DNA of 5,078 nucleotides from Campylobacterales bacterium (GTDB taxonomy: Bacteria > Campylobacterota > Campylobacteria > Campylobacterales > JAADDG01): assembly GCA_027009865.1 (NCBI GenBank), contig JALVCR010000042.1:1-5078 (forward strand). The letters run 5' to 3'. Below the pieces are notes generated by a model. That model made no database searches, was not told the DNA's origin, and worked only from the letters and a program-made list of their open reading frames with translations. The translations under genes were made by a program, and so were the position numbers. Shown here one piece after another: positions 1 through 5,078 of this stretch. How positions within the stretch are numbered: the stretch's first letter is position 1; every line of letters starts with the position of its first letter.

Positions 1-367
1 GAATCATATATCTTTGTTTAAATTTGCTGCCTATTGTATATTTAATATCTTCCAATCTAAAATCTGCATCTTCTGGGAGTTTGGAAAAATCGGCTACGAT
101 TACGCTTGGATCCTTTTTAGCATCCTGAATCATTTTGCTGTGCATCGATTTTTTCCAATGGTCATACTGCTCTTTATGACACTCCTTGCATTTCATAGAT
201 CCAACATAATCAGCGCCTTTTTGATCTTTTGGCTGAAGATCCTTTTTAAGTCCGACTCTATCTTTTGTAAGCTGAGAGTAATAGGGAGCTATTTTTGGTT
301 TAAAAAAATGCCATCCCAAAAAAGCAAAAACCGATATAAAAATCAAACCTGCGGCGATTTTTTTCAT
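1..367 (-). CDS. Multiheme c-type cytochrome, N-terminal part (3' end beyond the window)
   Basis: Reading from an ATG at 367 leftward gives 122 codons without a stop up to the window edge, so the gene is cut by the window and is not necessarily broken. Residues 1-3 are MKK and residues 4-22 form one hydrophobic segment (IAAGLIFISVFAFLGWHFF), a Sec signal or uncleaved membrane anchor, so the rest should be periplasmic. Residues 60-64 are CKECH (bases 176-190), a classical CXXCH covalent heme site. The surroundings, YVGSMKCKECHKEQYDHW, then SMHSKM with a possible distal His76, and YTIGSKFKQRYM at 110-121, resemble the first heme module of cytochrome c554-like multiheme proteins. Only one heme motif is visible; further ones are expected downstream. 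The site AAGAGGAT (375-382) lies about 8 bases before the ATG. The gene follows ackA by 31 bases on the same strand. Its electron donor or acceptor cannot be told from this fragment. The cytochrome c class is secure; the subfamily is not. Confidence 0.9.
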   Translation of the reverse strand, partial: MKKIAAGLIFISVFAFLGWHFFKPKIAPYYSQLTKDRVGLKKDLQPKDQKGADYVGSMKCKECHKEQYDHWKKSMHSKMIQDAKKDPSVIVADFSKLPEDADFRLEDIKYTIGSKFKQRYMI

Positions 368-395
368 TAATTAAATCCTCTTAAATTTTAAATGT

Positions 396-404
396 ATTTT
401 AACA
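396..404 (-). promoter_or_regulatory. Candidate extended -10 element for the cytochrome gene
   Basis: On the minus strand the bases read TG-T-TAAAAT, which fits an extended -10 element (TGnTATAAT) with one mismatch in the hexamer. It lies over the ackA stop codon. A start point about 7 bases downstream would leave a leader of roughly 20 bases carrying the AAGAGGAT ribosome site. No convincing -35 is seen, which is common in Campylobacterota. The region is very AT-rich, so a chance match is quite possible. If real, the cytochrome could be expressed independently of pta-ackA. Confidence 0.35.
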
Positions 405-1565
405 TATTTTAGAAACTACTCTCACGCTCTCTCTTGCTATCTCTATCTCTTCATCGGTCTTTATCACCAAAACCTTCACTTTCGAATCCCCTTTGGAGAT
501 ATCTATTTGACCATTTCTATTTTTCTCTTTATCTATTTTTATTCCAAACACATCAAGGCCGCTACACACCTTCTCTCTTACAAGAGCGCTGTTTTCTCCT
601 ATTCCTGCGGTAAACACCAAAACATCCGCTCCCCCCAAAACCGCCATATAAGCTCCGATATATTTTTTGATTCTATGACAAAAAACATCAAAAGCCTCCC
701 TAAATCTCTCCTTATCTATTCTCTTTTCAATCTCTCTCATATCATTTACGCCGCAAAGCCCCTTTAAACCGCTATTTTTATTCAAAAGATAATCAAGACT
801 CTCAAAATCAAATCCCTTTTTTAGAAGATATAAAATCGCTCCAGCATCTATATCCCCGCTTCTGCTTCCCATAACAAGCCCTTCAAGAGGAGTAAATCCC
901 ATAGAAGTCTCTATGCTCTTTCCCCTTTTTATAGCCGCAGCGCTTGCTCCGTTTCCAAGATGCAAAGTTATCAAATTAAGCTCTTTTAAACTCTTGCCAA
1001 CTATTTTTGCCGCCTCTTTTGCCACGTAAGAGTGGGAAGTTCCGTGAAATCCGTATCTTCTAATTCCCTCTTTCTCATAAAGATTGTAATCTATCGCATA
1101 TAAAAACGCTTCTTTTGGAAGAGTTTGATGAAAAGATGTATCAAAAACAGCCACTTGAGGAACTTTTGAAGATTTTTTTAAAACAGCCTCTATCCCCTTT
1201 AAATTTGCCGGATTGTGCAAAGGCGCTAAAGAAGATAGCCTCTCAATCTCTCTCATTACATCTCTATCAACTAAAACGCTTTTTTTAAACTTTTCGCCTC
1301 CGTGAACCACTCTATGCCCTACGGCAAAAAGATGATTAAAATTTTTTAGAATATCTCTTTTACTCAAAAAATCTTCAACTATTTCTATCGCTTCAAAATG
1401 GCTTTTAACTTCCCCTTCAAAAACCGTCTCTTTTTGAAAAATCATTCTTGAAACTCTCTCTCCAATCTTCTCCACCTCCAAAAAAGAGAGCCTCTTTTCA
1501 CTCTTCATATCAAAAAGGGCTACTTTAAGCGATGAGCTTCCAGAATTTATCGTCAAAACTTTCAC
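399..1565 (-). CDS. ackA: Acetate kinase (388 aa)
   Basis: Cytoplasmic acetate kinase: acetyl phosphate + ADP to acetate + ATP, and the reverse during acetate use. It has the ASKHA sugar-kinase/Hsp70/actin fold. Visible family marks in order: INSGSSSLK at 6-14 with Asn7; GHRVVHGGE at 83-91 with Arg85; APLHNPAN with His117; FDTSFH with Asp142; RRYGFHGTSH at 169-178 with His174; LHLGNGAS at 201-208; MGSRSGDID at 232-240 with Arg235; FTAGIGENS at 318-326; and TDEEI at 370-374 with Glu373. All catalytic and substrate positions known from the Methanosarcina enzyme have counterparts. At 388 residues it is slightly shorter than the usual 395-400. The start is GTG, since 1563-1565 read CAC on the plus strand. 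It overlaps the pta stop in the four bases GTGA, and AAGGAG (1573-1578) lies 7 bases upstream inside pta. Translation is therefore probably coupled to pta. No competing start looks better. Identification is very secure. Confidence 0.98.
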   Translation of the reverse strand: MKVLTINSGSSSLKVALFDMKSEKRLSFLEVEKIGERVSRMIFQKETVFEGEVKSHFEAIEIVEDFLSKRDILKNFNHLFAVGHRVVHGGEKFKKSVLVDRDVMREIERLSSLAPLHNPANLKGIEAVLKKSSKVPQVAVFDTSFHQTLPKEAFLYAIDYNLYEKEGIRRYGFHGTSHSYVAKEAAKIVGKSLKELNLITLHLGNGASAAAIKRGKSIETSMGFTPLEGLVMGSRSGDIDAGAILYLLKKGFDFESLDYLLNKNSGLKGLCGVNDMREIEKRIDKERFREAFDVFCHRIKKYIGAYMAVLGGADVLVFTAGIGENSALVREKVCSGLDVFGIKIDKEKNRNGQIDISKGDSKVKVLVIKTDEEIEIARESVRVVSKIC

Positions 1566-3652
1566 TTTTTAACTCCTTGAGCCTGAACGGCGGTAATAGC
1601 CACAGTGCTTACGATATCATCGACGCTGCAGCCTCTACTAAGATCGTTTACTGGCTTTCTAAGCCCCTGCAAAACAGGTCCTATGGCAATGGCTCCGGTA
1701 GATCTTTGAACCGCTTTGTAGGTATTGTTTCCGGTATTTAAATCTGGAAAAATAAAAACAGTTGCCCTTCCGGCAACCGGGCTTTGTGGCATCTTTCTTT
1801 TTGCAACTTCTGGATCTATCGCCGTATCATATTGCATAGGCCCGTCTATCAAGAGATCCGGTCTTAAAGATTTGGCTATCTTAGTAGCTTCTCTTACCTT
1901 CTCTACATCTTCGCCTACTCCCGAATCTCCCGAAGAGTATGAAAGCATAGCTACGATAGGCTCTATCGAAAACTCTTTGGCCGTATCGGCTGAAGAGATG
2001 GCAATTTGCGCAAGCTGGCTTGCATTTGGATTTGTATTTACCGCGCAATCTCCGTAAACCAAAACTCTCGTATCAAGACACATAAAAAAGACGCTTGAGA
2101 CTCTTGAAATTCCCTCTTTTGTTTTTATAATTTCCAAAGCCGGTTTTATCGTCTCTCTTGTGGTATGGGTAGCGCCGCTTACCATTCCGTCAACTATTCC
2201 CTCATAAACAAGCATTGTCGCAAAATAGGTTGGATTTTCCATCATATCCAAAGCCTTCTCATAAGTTACCCCTTTGCAGGCTCTAAGTTTATGAAAGCTT
2301 TTAGCAAGCCTTTTTTTCAAATCTTCATCATTTTGATTAATAAAAGAGGCTCTCTTTATATCTACTCCCAAAGAGTCCGCTTTGTTTAAAACCTCCTCTC
2401 TCTCTCCAAGCAGATAAACTTTGGCAAGATTTCTATTTAATATAATTTCTGAGGCAAATAAAATTCTCTCATCATCGCTTTCTGGTAAAATTATCTTCAT
2501 CGGTTTGCTTCTTGCCTTTTCAAAAATCATAAACTCAAACATAGCGGGAGTCATTATTGAAGAAGAGGCGCATTTGATATTTTCTCTAAGCTTTTTGGTA
2601 TCTACATAATCAAAAAAATGTCCGATAGCAAGAGCTATTTTACGCCTGTTTTTTATATGAATGGCAGTTGGAATGGAGGTTGCTTTCATTGCGGCTGTAT
2701 AAGTGTCATCTTCTGTTTTTAAAATTGGAACCTTAAAGTATTTCATTCCTCTAAGAAGCCTTTTTATCGACATCTCCGGCTCCAATCCTCCAGTTAGCAA
2801 AATTCCTGAAACCGAAGGAAAATTTTTAGCTTCGTTGCTATCCAAAGCAGCCAATAAAATATCGGATCTATCTCCCGGAGTTATGATAAAATCCCCCTCT
2901 TCTAAATGTTCAAGAAAGTGGTCTATTCTCATAGCGGCTATTTTATACTGCATTATCGTTTTAAGAAGCAGATTCTCATCTAAATCTTCATTTAAAGCTT
3001 TTAGATTCAGATAAGATTTCACATCTATAACGCTTGGTTTTGAAAGATAGATATTTTCAGGAATAAAAAATATCGGAATATCATATTCGCTTCTTAACTT
3101 CTCCTCCTCTTCTTTGGATAGAGAAGTAACTTTATTTACAAAAAAGGTAAATGGAGTGATTTTTTCATTCTTTAGAGTCTGAAACCAAAGTCTTATCTCC
3201 TCTCTTAAAGTTTCAAAACTTTTATTTTCCCCTTTTATCACTCCCATAAAAGGAGAGGCGATATTTTTGGTAATTTTTAGATTAATATCATAATCAAAAA
3301 GTGAGTTTACATATTGAGGAGCAATCCCTTGGCACAAAATAAAATCGAAATTTTTCTGAAGATAATTTAACTTTTCTATGATTTTTTCATAAAAAAGATT
3401 CTCTTCCCCTTGAGAGAGCAAATTAATAGCCTCATCCAAAGTAAGACCGCCGGCATCTTCTCTGTTTTGCTTTAATTTAAAATGAGAAAGAATTAAATCT
3501 ATATCTTTATCTTTTTTCTTATCCAATATGAGAGGTTTAAAAAATGCCACTCTGCCAACTCTTCTTTTCAAAAGCTCCATCACTCCCAAAGTAACAAGAG
3601 GCATTCCGCTCTTTTGATCCTTTGGAGAAATAAAGAGAGTTTTATTTTGCAT
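1562..3652 (-). CDS. pta: Phosphate acetyltransferase, long multidomain form (696 aa)
   Basis: Cytoplasmic phosphotransacetylase: acetyl-CoA + phosphate to acetyl phosphate + CoA, feeding AckA. The layout matches the long enterobacterial type (E. coli Pta is 714 aa). Residues ~1-190 form a dethiobiotin-synthetase-like domain, ~202-315 a DRTGG domain (EEGDFIITPGDRSD, SGILLTGGLEPE), and ~367-691 the catalytic PTA/PTB domain. The catalytic part starts at TPAMFEFMIFEKAR and includes ILPESDDER, VDGMVSGATHTT (487-498), SSVFFM, YGDCAVN, MLSYSSGDSG, GPMQYD, SPVAGRATVFIFPDLNTGN and GLRKPVNDLSRG (663-674). The catalytic domain is strongly conserved. The N-terminal domain is diverged and shows no intact Walker A motif, as is usual in Pta. 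The ATG at 3652 is preferred over in-frame ATGs at 3679 and 3697, because it alone has a strong ribosome site (AGGAAGGA, 7 bases away) and its product begins MQNKTLFISP. The longer option would add 15 residues (711 aa). The stop overlaps the ackA start by 4 bases. Confidence 0.97.
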   Translation of the reverse strand: MQNKTLFISPKDQKSGMPLVTLGVMELLKRRVGRVAFFKPLILDKKKDKDIDLILSHFKLKQNREDAGGLTLDEAINLLSQGEENLFYEKIIEKLNYLQKNFDFILCQGIAPQYVNSLFDYDINLKITKNIASPFMGVIKGENKSFETLREEIRLWFQTLKNEKITPFTFFVNKVTSLSKEEEEKLRSEYDIPIFFIPENIYLSKPSVIDVKSYLNLKALNEDLDENLLLKTIMQYKIAAMRIDHFLEHLEEGDFIITPGDRSDILLAALDSNEAKNFPSVSGILLTGGLEPEMSIKRLLRGMKYFKVPILKTEDDTYTAAMKATSIPTAIHIKNRRKIALAIGHFFDYVDTKKLRENIKCASSSIMTPAMFEFMIFEKARSKPMKIILPESDDERILFASEIILNRNLAKVYLLGEREEVLNKADSLGVDIKRASFINQNDEDLKKRLAKSFHKLRACKGVTYEKALDMMENPTYFATMLVYEGIVDGMVSGATHTTRETIKPALEIIKTKEGISRVSSVFFMCLDTRVLVYGDCAVNTNPNASQLAQIAISSADTAKEFSIEPIVAMLSYSSGDSGVGEDVEKVREATKIAKSLRPDLLIDGPMQYDTAIDPEVAKRKMPQSPVAGRATVFIFPDLNTGNNTYKAVQRSTGAIAIGPVLQGLRKPVNDLSRGCSVDDIVSTVAITAVQAQGVKK

Positions 3653-3659
3653 AACCTTA

Positions 3660-3667
3660 TCCTTCCT
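3660..3667 (-). promoter_or_regulatory. Ribosome binding site that decides the pta start
   Basis: The minus strand reads AGGAAGGA, two overlapping AGGA cores, ending 7 bases before the ATG at 3652. The in-frame ATG at 3697 is preceded only by AT-rich sequence with no purine-rich site, so the downstream ATG is the better start. Confidence 0.8.
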
Positions 3668-3677
3668 GCTTTTACAC

Positions 3678-3683
3678 ATTATC
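3678..3683 (-). promoter_or_regulatory. Candidate -10 element for pta-ackA
   Basis: The minus strand reads GATAAT, a 5-of-6 match to the sigma70 -10 consensus. A start point near 3671 would give a leader of about 18 bases containing the ribosome site. No good -35 exists at 16-18 bases; the nearest good TTGATA (3713 to 3708) is 24 bases away. If correct, transcription starts downstream of the alternative ATGs at 3697 and 3679, which supports the shorter Pta. Other weak pairings in this AT-rich stretch cannot be excluded. Confidence 0.4.
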
Positions 3684-3701
3684 GTTAAATGTTTCATTTT
3701 T

Positions 3702-3714
3702 ATTGAATATCAAT
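3702..3714. promoter_or_regulatory. Small inverted repeat between pta and serC (possible operator)
   Basis: ATTGA-ATA-TCAAT is a perfect 5-base inverted repeat around a 3-base centre. It lies in the middle of the 121-base divergent region. It sits just upstream of the candidate serC -10 at 3720, and about 20 bases upstream of the candidate pta -10. It could be a binding site for a dimeric regulator acting on either or both genes. The arms are short and AT-rich, so it may be chance. I cannot name a regulator. Confidence 0.25.
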
Positions 3715-3719
3715 TTATG

Positions 3720-3725
3720 TATAAT
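3720..3725 (+). promoter_or_regulatory. Candidate -10 element (TATAAT) for serC
   Basis: An exact TATAAT lies 48 bases before the serC ATG, which would give a leader of about 40 bases. It is preceded by AT-rich, T-rich DNA (from about 3694) but by no TTGACA-like -35 at proper spacing. A weak -35 with a T-rich upstream region is typical of Campylobacterota sigma70 promoters. A second AT-rich stretch (TATAAC at 3751-3756) is too close to the ribosome site to be the main -10. Confidence 0.5.
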
Positions 3726-3773
3726 CGCTTCAAAATAATTATCTTTCTAATATAACATATTTTAGGAGTCAAA

Positions 3774-4856
3774 ATGAAAAGAATATTTAACTTTAATGCC
3801 GGGCCTTCCACTCTTCCGACTGAAGTTTTGATGGAAGCTAAAGAGGAATTATTGGATTTTAGAAATTCCGGCATATCGATAATGGAATCATCCCATAGAG
3901 CAAAACTCTATGACGATGTGCATAACGAAGCGATAGATTTAATAAGAGAACTTTATAAAGTGCCTAAAGATTATCATATATTGTTTCTGCAAGGAGGAGC
4001 ATCTTTACAGTTTGCGATGGTTCCTATGAATTTGTATCTTGGAAACTGTGCGCAATATGCTGATACCGGAAGCTGGTCGACAAAGGCAATAAAAGAGGCC
4101 AAAATCCAAAATGTAAACTATAAAATAGTTGCAAGTTCCAAAGAGAGCGGATATGACAGAATACCAAAAGATATAAATTTTAGCGATGAGGCAGATTACG
4201 CCTATATCACTTCCAATAATACCATATACGGCACTCAGTATAAAGAATTTCCAAAAACAAAAGCTCCGCTTGTAATAGACGCTTCAAGCGATATATTATC
4301 CTATCCGGTAAATTGGGAAAGAATTGATTTGATGTTTGCGGGAGCTCAAAAAAATGTAGGGCCTGCTGGAGTTACAATCGTCATTATAAAAGATTCTCTT
4401 CTTGATAGAGTCAAAGAAAATGTCCCTACAATGCTTAGATACAAAACACATGCCCAAAAAAATTCACTATACAACACGCCGCCAACTTTTGGAATCTATA
4501 TGATAAATTTGATGATGAAATGGCTAAAAAGAAAGGGCGGAGTTGAAGAAATAGCAAAAATAAACGCCAAAAAAGCAAAAATACTATATGACACAATAGA
4601 CAACAGCGAAGGATTCTATGTGGGACATGCACAAAAGGATTCAAGATCTTTGATGAATGTTACTTTCAATATAAAAGATAAAAATAAAGAGTTGGAAGAA
4701 AAACTTGTAAAACTTGCAGAAAAAAATGAGATGATAGGACTTAAAGGCCATAGAAGCGTAGGAGGGCTTAGAGCTTCAATCTATAACGCTATGCCGATAG
4801 AGGGAGTGGAAAAACTGGCTAAATTAATGGAAGAGTTTAGAAAAGAGTATCAATAA
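3774..4856 (+). CDS. serC: Phosphoserine aminotransferase (360 aa)
   Basis: Cytoplasmic PLP-dependent (fold type I, class V) aminotransferase. It converts 3-phosphohydroxypyruvate and glutamate to O-phosphoserine and 2-oxoglutarate in serine synthesis. In some bacteria the same enzyme serves PLP synthesis by acting on 3-hydroxy-4-phosphohydroxythreonine. Visible marks: FNFNAGPSTLP at 5-15; MESSHR at 37-42 with His41-Arg42 for substrate binding; FLQGGASLQF at 71-80 (PLP phosphate loop); DTGSWSTKA at 97-105 with the PLP-stacking Trp101; VIDASSDI at 167-174 with Asp169; FAGAQKNVGPAGV at 188-200 with Schiff-base Lys193; TPPTFGIY at 235-242; and KGHRSVGGLRASIYNAMP at 324-341. Length equals the family norm and no key residue is missing. 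The start is set by AGGAG (3764-3768), 5 bases before the ATG. It is divergent from pta and convergent with the partial gene on its right, so it is apparently transcribed alone and ends at the hairpin just downstream. Very secure. Confidence 0.98.
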   Translation: MKRIFNFNAGPSTLPTEVLMEAKEELLDFRNSGISIMESSHRAKLYDDVHNEAIDLIRELYKVPKDYHILFLQGGASLQFAMVPMNLYLGNCAQYADTGSWSTKAIKEAKIQNVNYKIVASSKESGYDRIPKDINFSDEADYAYITSNNTIYGTQYKEFPKTKAPLVIDASSDILSYPVNWERIDLMFAGAQKNVGPAGVTIVIIKDSLLDRVKENVPTMLRYKTHAQKNSLYNTPPTFGIYMINLMMKWLKRKGGVEEIAKINAKKAKILYDTIDNSEGFYVGHAQKDSRSLMNVTFNIKDKNKELEEKLVKLAEKNEMIGLKGHRSVGGLRASIYNAMPIEGVEKLAKLMEEFRKEYQ

Positions 4857-4858
4857 GT

Positions 4859-4918
4859 AAAATTTATAAAATACTCTTTTTTATAAAGGGAGAATACTTC
4901 TCTTCCTTTATAAATTTT
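4859..4918. repeat. Outer 12-base inverted repeat overlapping the serC terminator
   Basis: AAAATTTATAAA (4859-4870) is the exact reverse complement of TTTATAAATTTT (4907-4918), which overlaps the right arm of the terminator hairpin. The two pairings cannot form together. On the minus strand the outer pairing ends in TTTT, so it could serve as a weak terminator for the convergent gene. It contains only A-T pairs and may simply reflect base composition. Confidence 0.3.
4880..4918 (+). terminator. Rho-independent terminator after serC
   Basis: Left arm TTTATAAAGG (4880-4889) pairs perfectly with CCTTTATAAA (4905-4914). Inside it, GAGAA (4890-4894) pairs with TTCTC (4898-4902) around a TAC loop, leaving a 2-base TT bulge at 4903-4904. 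The 15 pairs are followed by TTTT (4915-4918) and then more A/T. It begins 23 bases after the serC stop. The T tract follows the hairpin only on the plus strand, so this structure should mainly stop serC transcripts. Confidence 0.9.
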
Positions 4919-4949
4919 AATATAAATTAAATTATTAATTTTTTAAATT

Positions 4950-5078
4950 TTATTTTTCAATATCCTTTTTTATCTTTTCAATCTCATCTTTGCTAAATCC
5001 CGTAGCCTCTTTTATAATTTTAATATCCACTCCAAGCTTTAAAAGAGATTTAACCAAAGCTATCCTCTCCTCCTCTTT
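4950..5078 (-). CDS. C-terminal end of a probable Rpn-family PD-(D/E)XK nuclease/transposase-like protein (5' part beyond the window)
   Basis: An open frame enters from the right edge and runs 42 codons to a TAA at 4950-4952. The tail contains ERIALVKSLLKLGVDIKIIK (residues 4-23 of the fragment), then EATGFSKDEIEKI, then a Lys/Glu-rich end. This is two helices with the pattern 'A..LL..G.di..I...TG.s..EI..i', which commonly ends proteins of the Rpn (recombination-promoting nuclease, PDDEXK_2) family. Those are putative transposase-like DNA nucleases, often in many copies per genome. The catalytic PD-(D/E)XK part lies outside the window, so neither activity nor intactness can be judged. The frame stays open to the edge with host-like codon use (AAA, GAG, ATA). 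It is convergent with serC, with 93 bases between the two stops. Coding is fairly sure; the family name rests on a short tail and is moderate. Another protein with a similar helix-turn-helix-like tail is possible. Confidence 0.55.
   Translation of the reverse strand, partial: KEEERIALVKSLLKLGVDIKIIKEATGFSKDEIEKIKKDIEK

Noticed and set aside
14..370. A 118-codon open frame on the plus strand at the left edge
   Set aside because: It is exactly antisense to the cytochrome gene, which has a heme motif, membrane anchor and ribosome site. The plus-strand product is hydrophobic and low-complexity with no recognisable motif.
368..398. A possible terminator between ackA and the cytochrome gene
   Set aside because: The 31 bases contain a short A/T self-complementary stretch but no G-C-containing stem and T tract, and it is occupied by the cytochrome ribosome site.
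2391..2408. CTCTCTCT-type tract resembling a microsatellite or phase-variation repeat
   Set aside because: On the minus strand it encodes the conserved GEREE of the Pta catalytic domain through GAG/AGA codons. Such pyrimidine runs occur all over the plus strand of ackA and pta because of codon choice.
507..3014. Several plus-strand open frames of 60-110 codons inside ackA and pta
   Set aside because: They are shadows of two strongly conserved minus-strand genes. None has a recognisable domain or a good upstream ribosome site that I could support.
400..3765. The 13-base word TAACATATTTTAG occurring both at the ackA end (about 400-412) and before serC (about 3753-3765)
   Set aside because: It is AT-rich and falls in different contexts (inside and just past the ackA stop versus the serC leader). 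A match of this length is not surprising by chance in sequence of this composition.
4435..4644. A 69-codon minus-strand open frame inside serC
   Set aside because: It is antisense to the conserved SerC C-terminal half; the Leu/Phe-rich product comes from Lys-rich codons read backwards.
1..5078. Search by eye for tRNA, rRNA, CRISPR array, riboswitch or complete insertion sequence
   Set aside because: Non-coding space totals only about 245 bases in three gaps. None shows a cloverleaf, repeated spacer structure, or terminal inverted repeats with target duplication.

Overview
The window is AT-rich chromosomal DNA. AGA and ATA codons are heavily used, and every gene has a clear purine-rich Shine-Dalgarno site. 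Protein style and gene content suggest a member of the Campylobacterota (Epsilonproteobacteria), perhaps a vent-type chemolithotroph. That assignment is an inference from codon habit, the c-type cytochrome and the Rpn-like tail, and was not checked by any search. Nearly all of the DNA is coding, and the intact genes show no frameshifts.

Layout, left to right. (1) Positions 1-367, minus strand: the N-terminal 122 residues of a membrane-anchored multiheme c-type cytochrome that runs off the left edge. (2) 399-1565, minus: acetate kinase (ackA), with a GTG start. (3) 1562-3652, minus: the long, three-domain form of phosphate acetyltransferase (pta), overlapping ackA by 4 bases. (4) 3653-3773: a divergent intergenic region with candidate promoters for both directions and a small inverted repeat. 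(5) 3774-4856, plus: phosphoserine aminotransferase (serC), followed by a strong hairpin terminator. (6) 4950-5078, minus: the last 42 codons of a probable Rpn-family (PD-(D/E)XK) nuclease/transposase-like protein, entering from the right edge and convergent with serC.

How the genes work together. Pta and AckA interconvert acetyl-CoA and acetate through acetyl phosphate, making or spending one ATP. They are translationally coupled in the order pta-ackA. The cytochrome gene starts 31 bases after the ackA stop with no terminator between, so it is probably at least partly co-transcribed with them, although a candidate internal promoter lies over the ackA stop. SerC belongs to serine (and possibly pyridoxal phosphate) biosynthesis and shares only the divergent promoter region with pta.

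I see no CRISPR array, RNA gene, complete insertion sequence or clearly undescribed system. The most useful second looks are the cytochrome next to pta-ackA, the divergent control region, the serC terminator with its alternative pairing, and the Rpn-like tail at the right edge.
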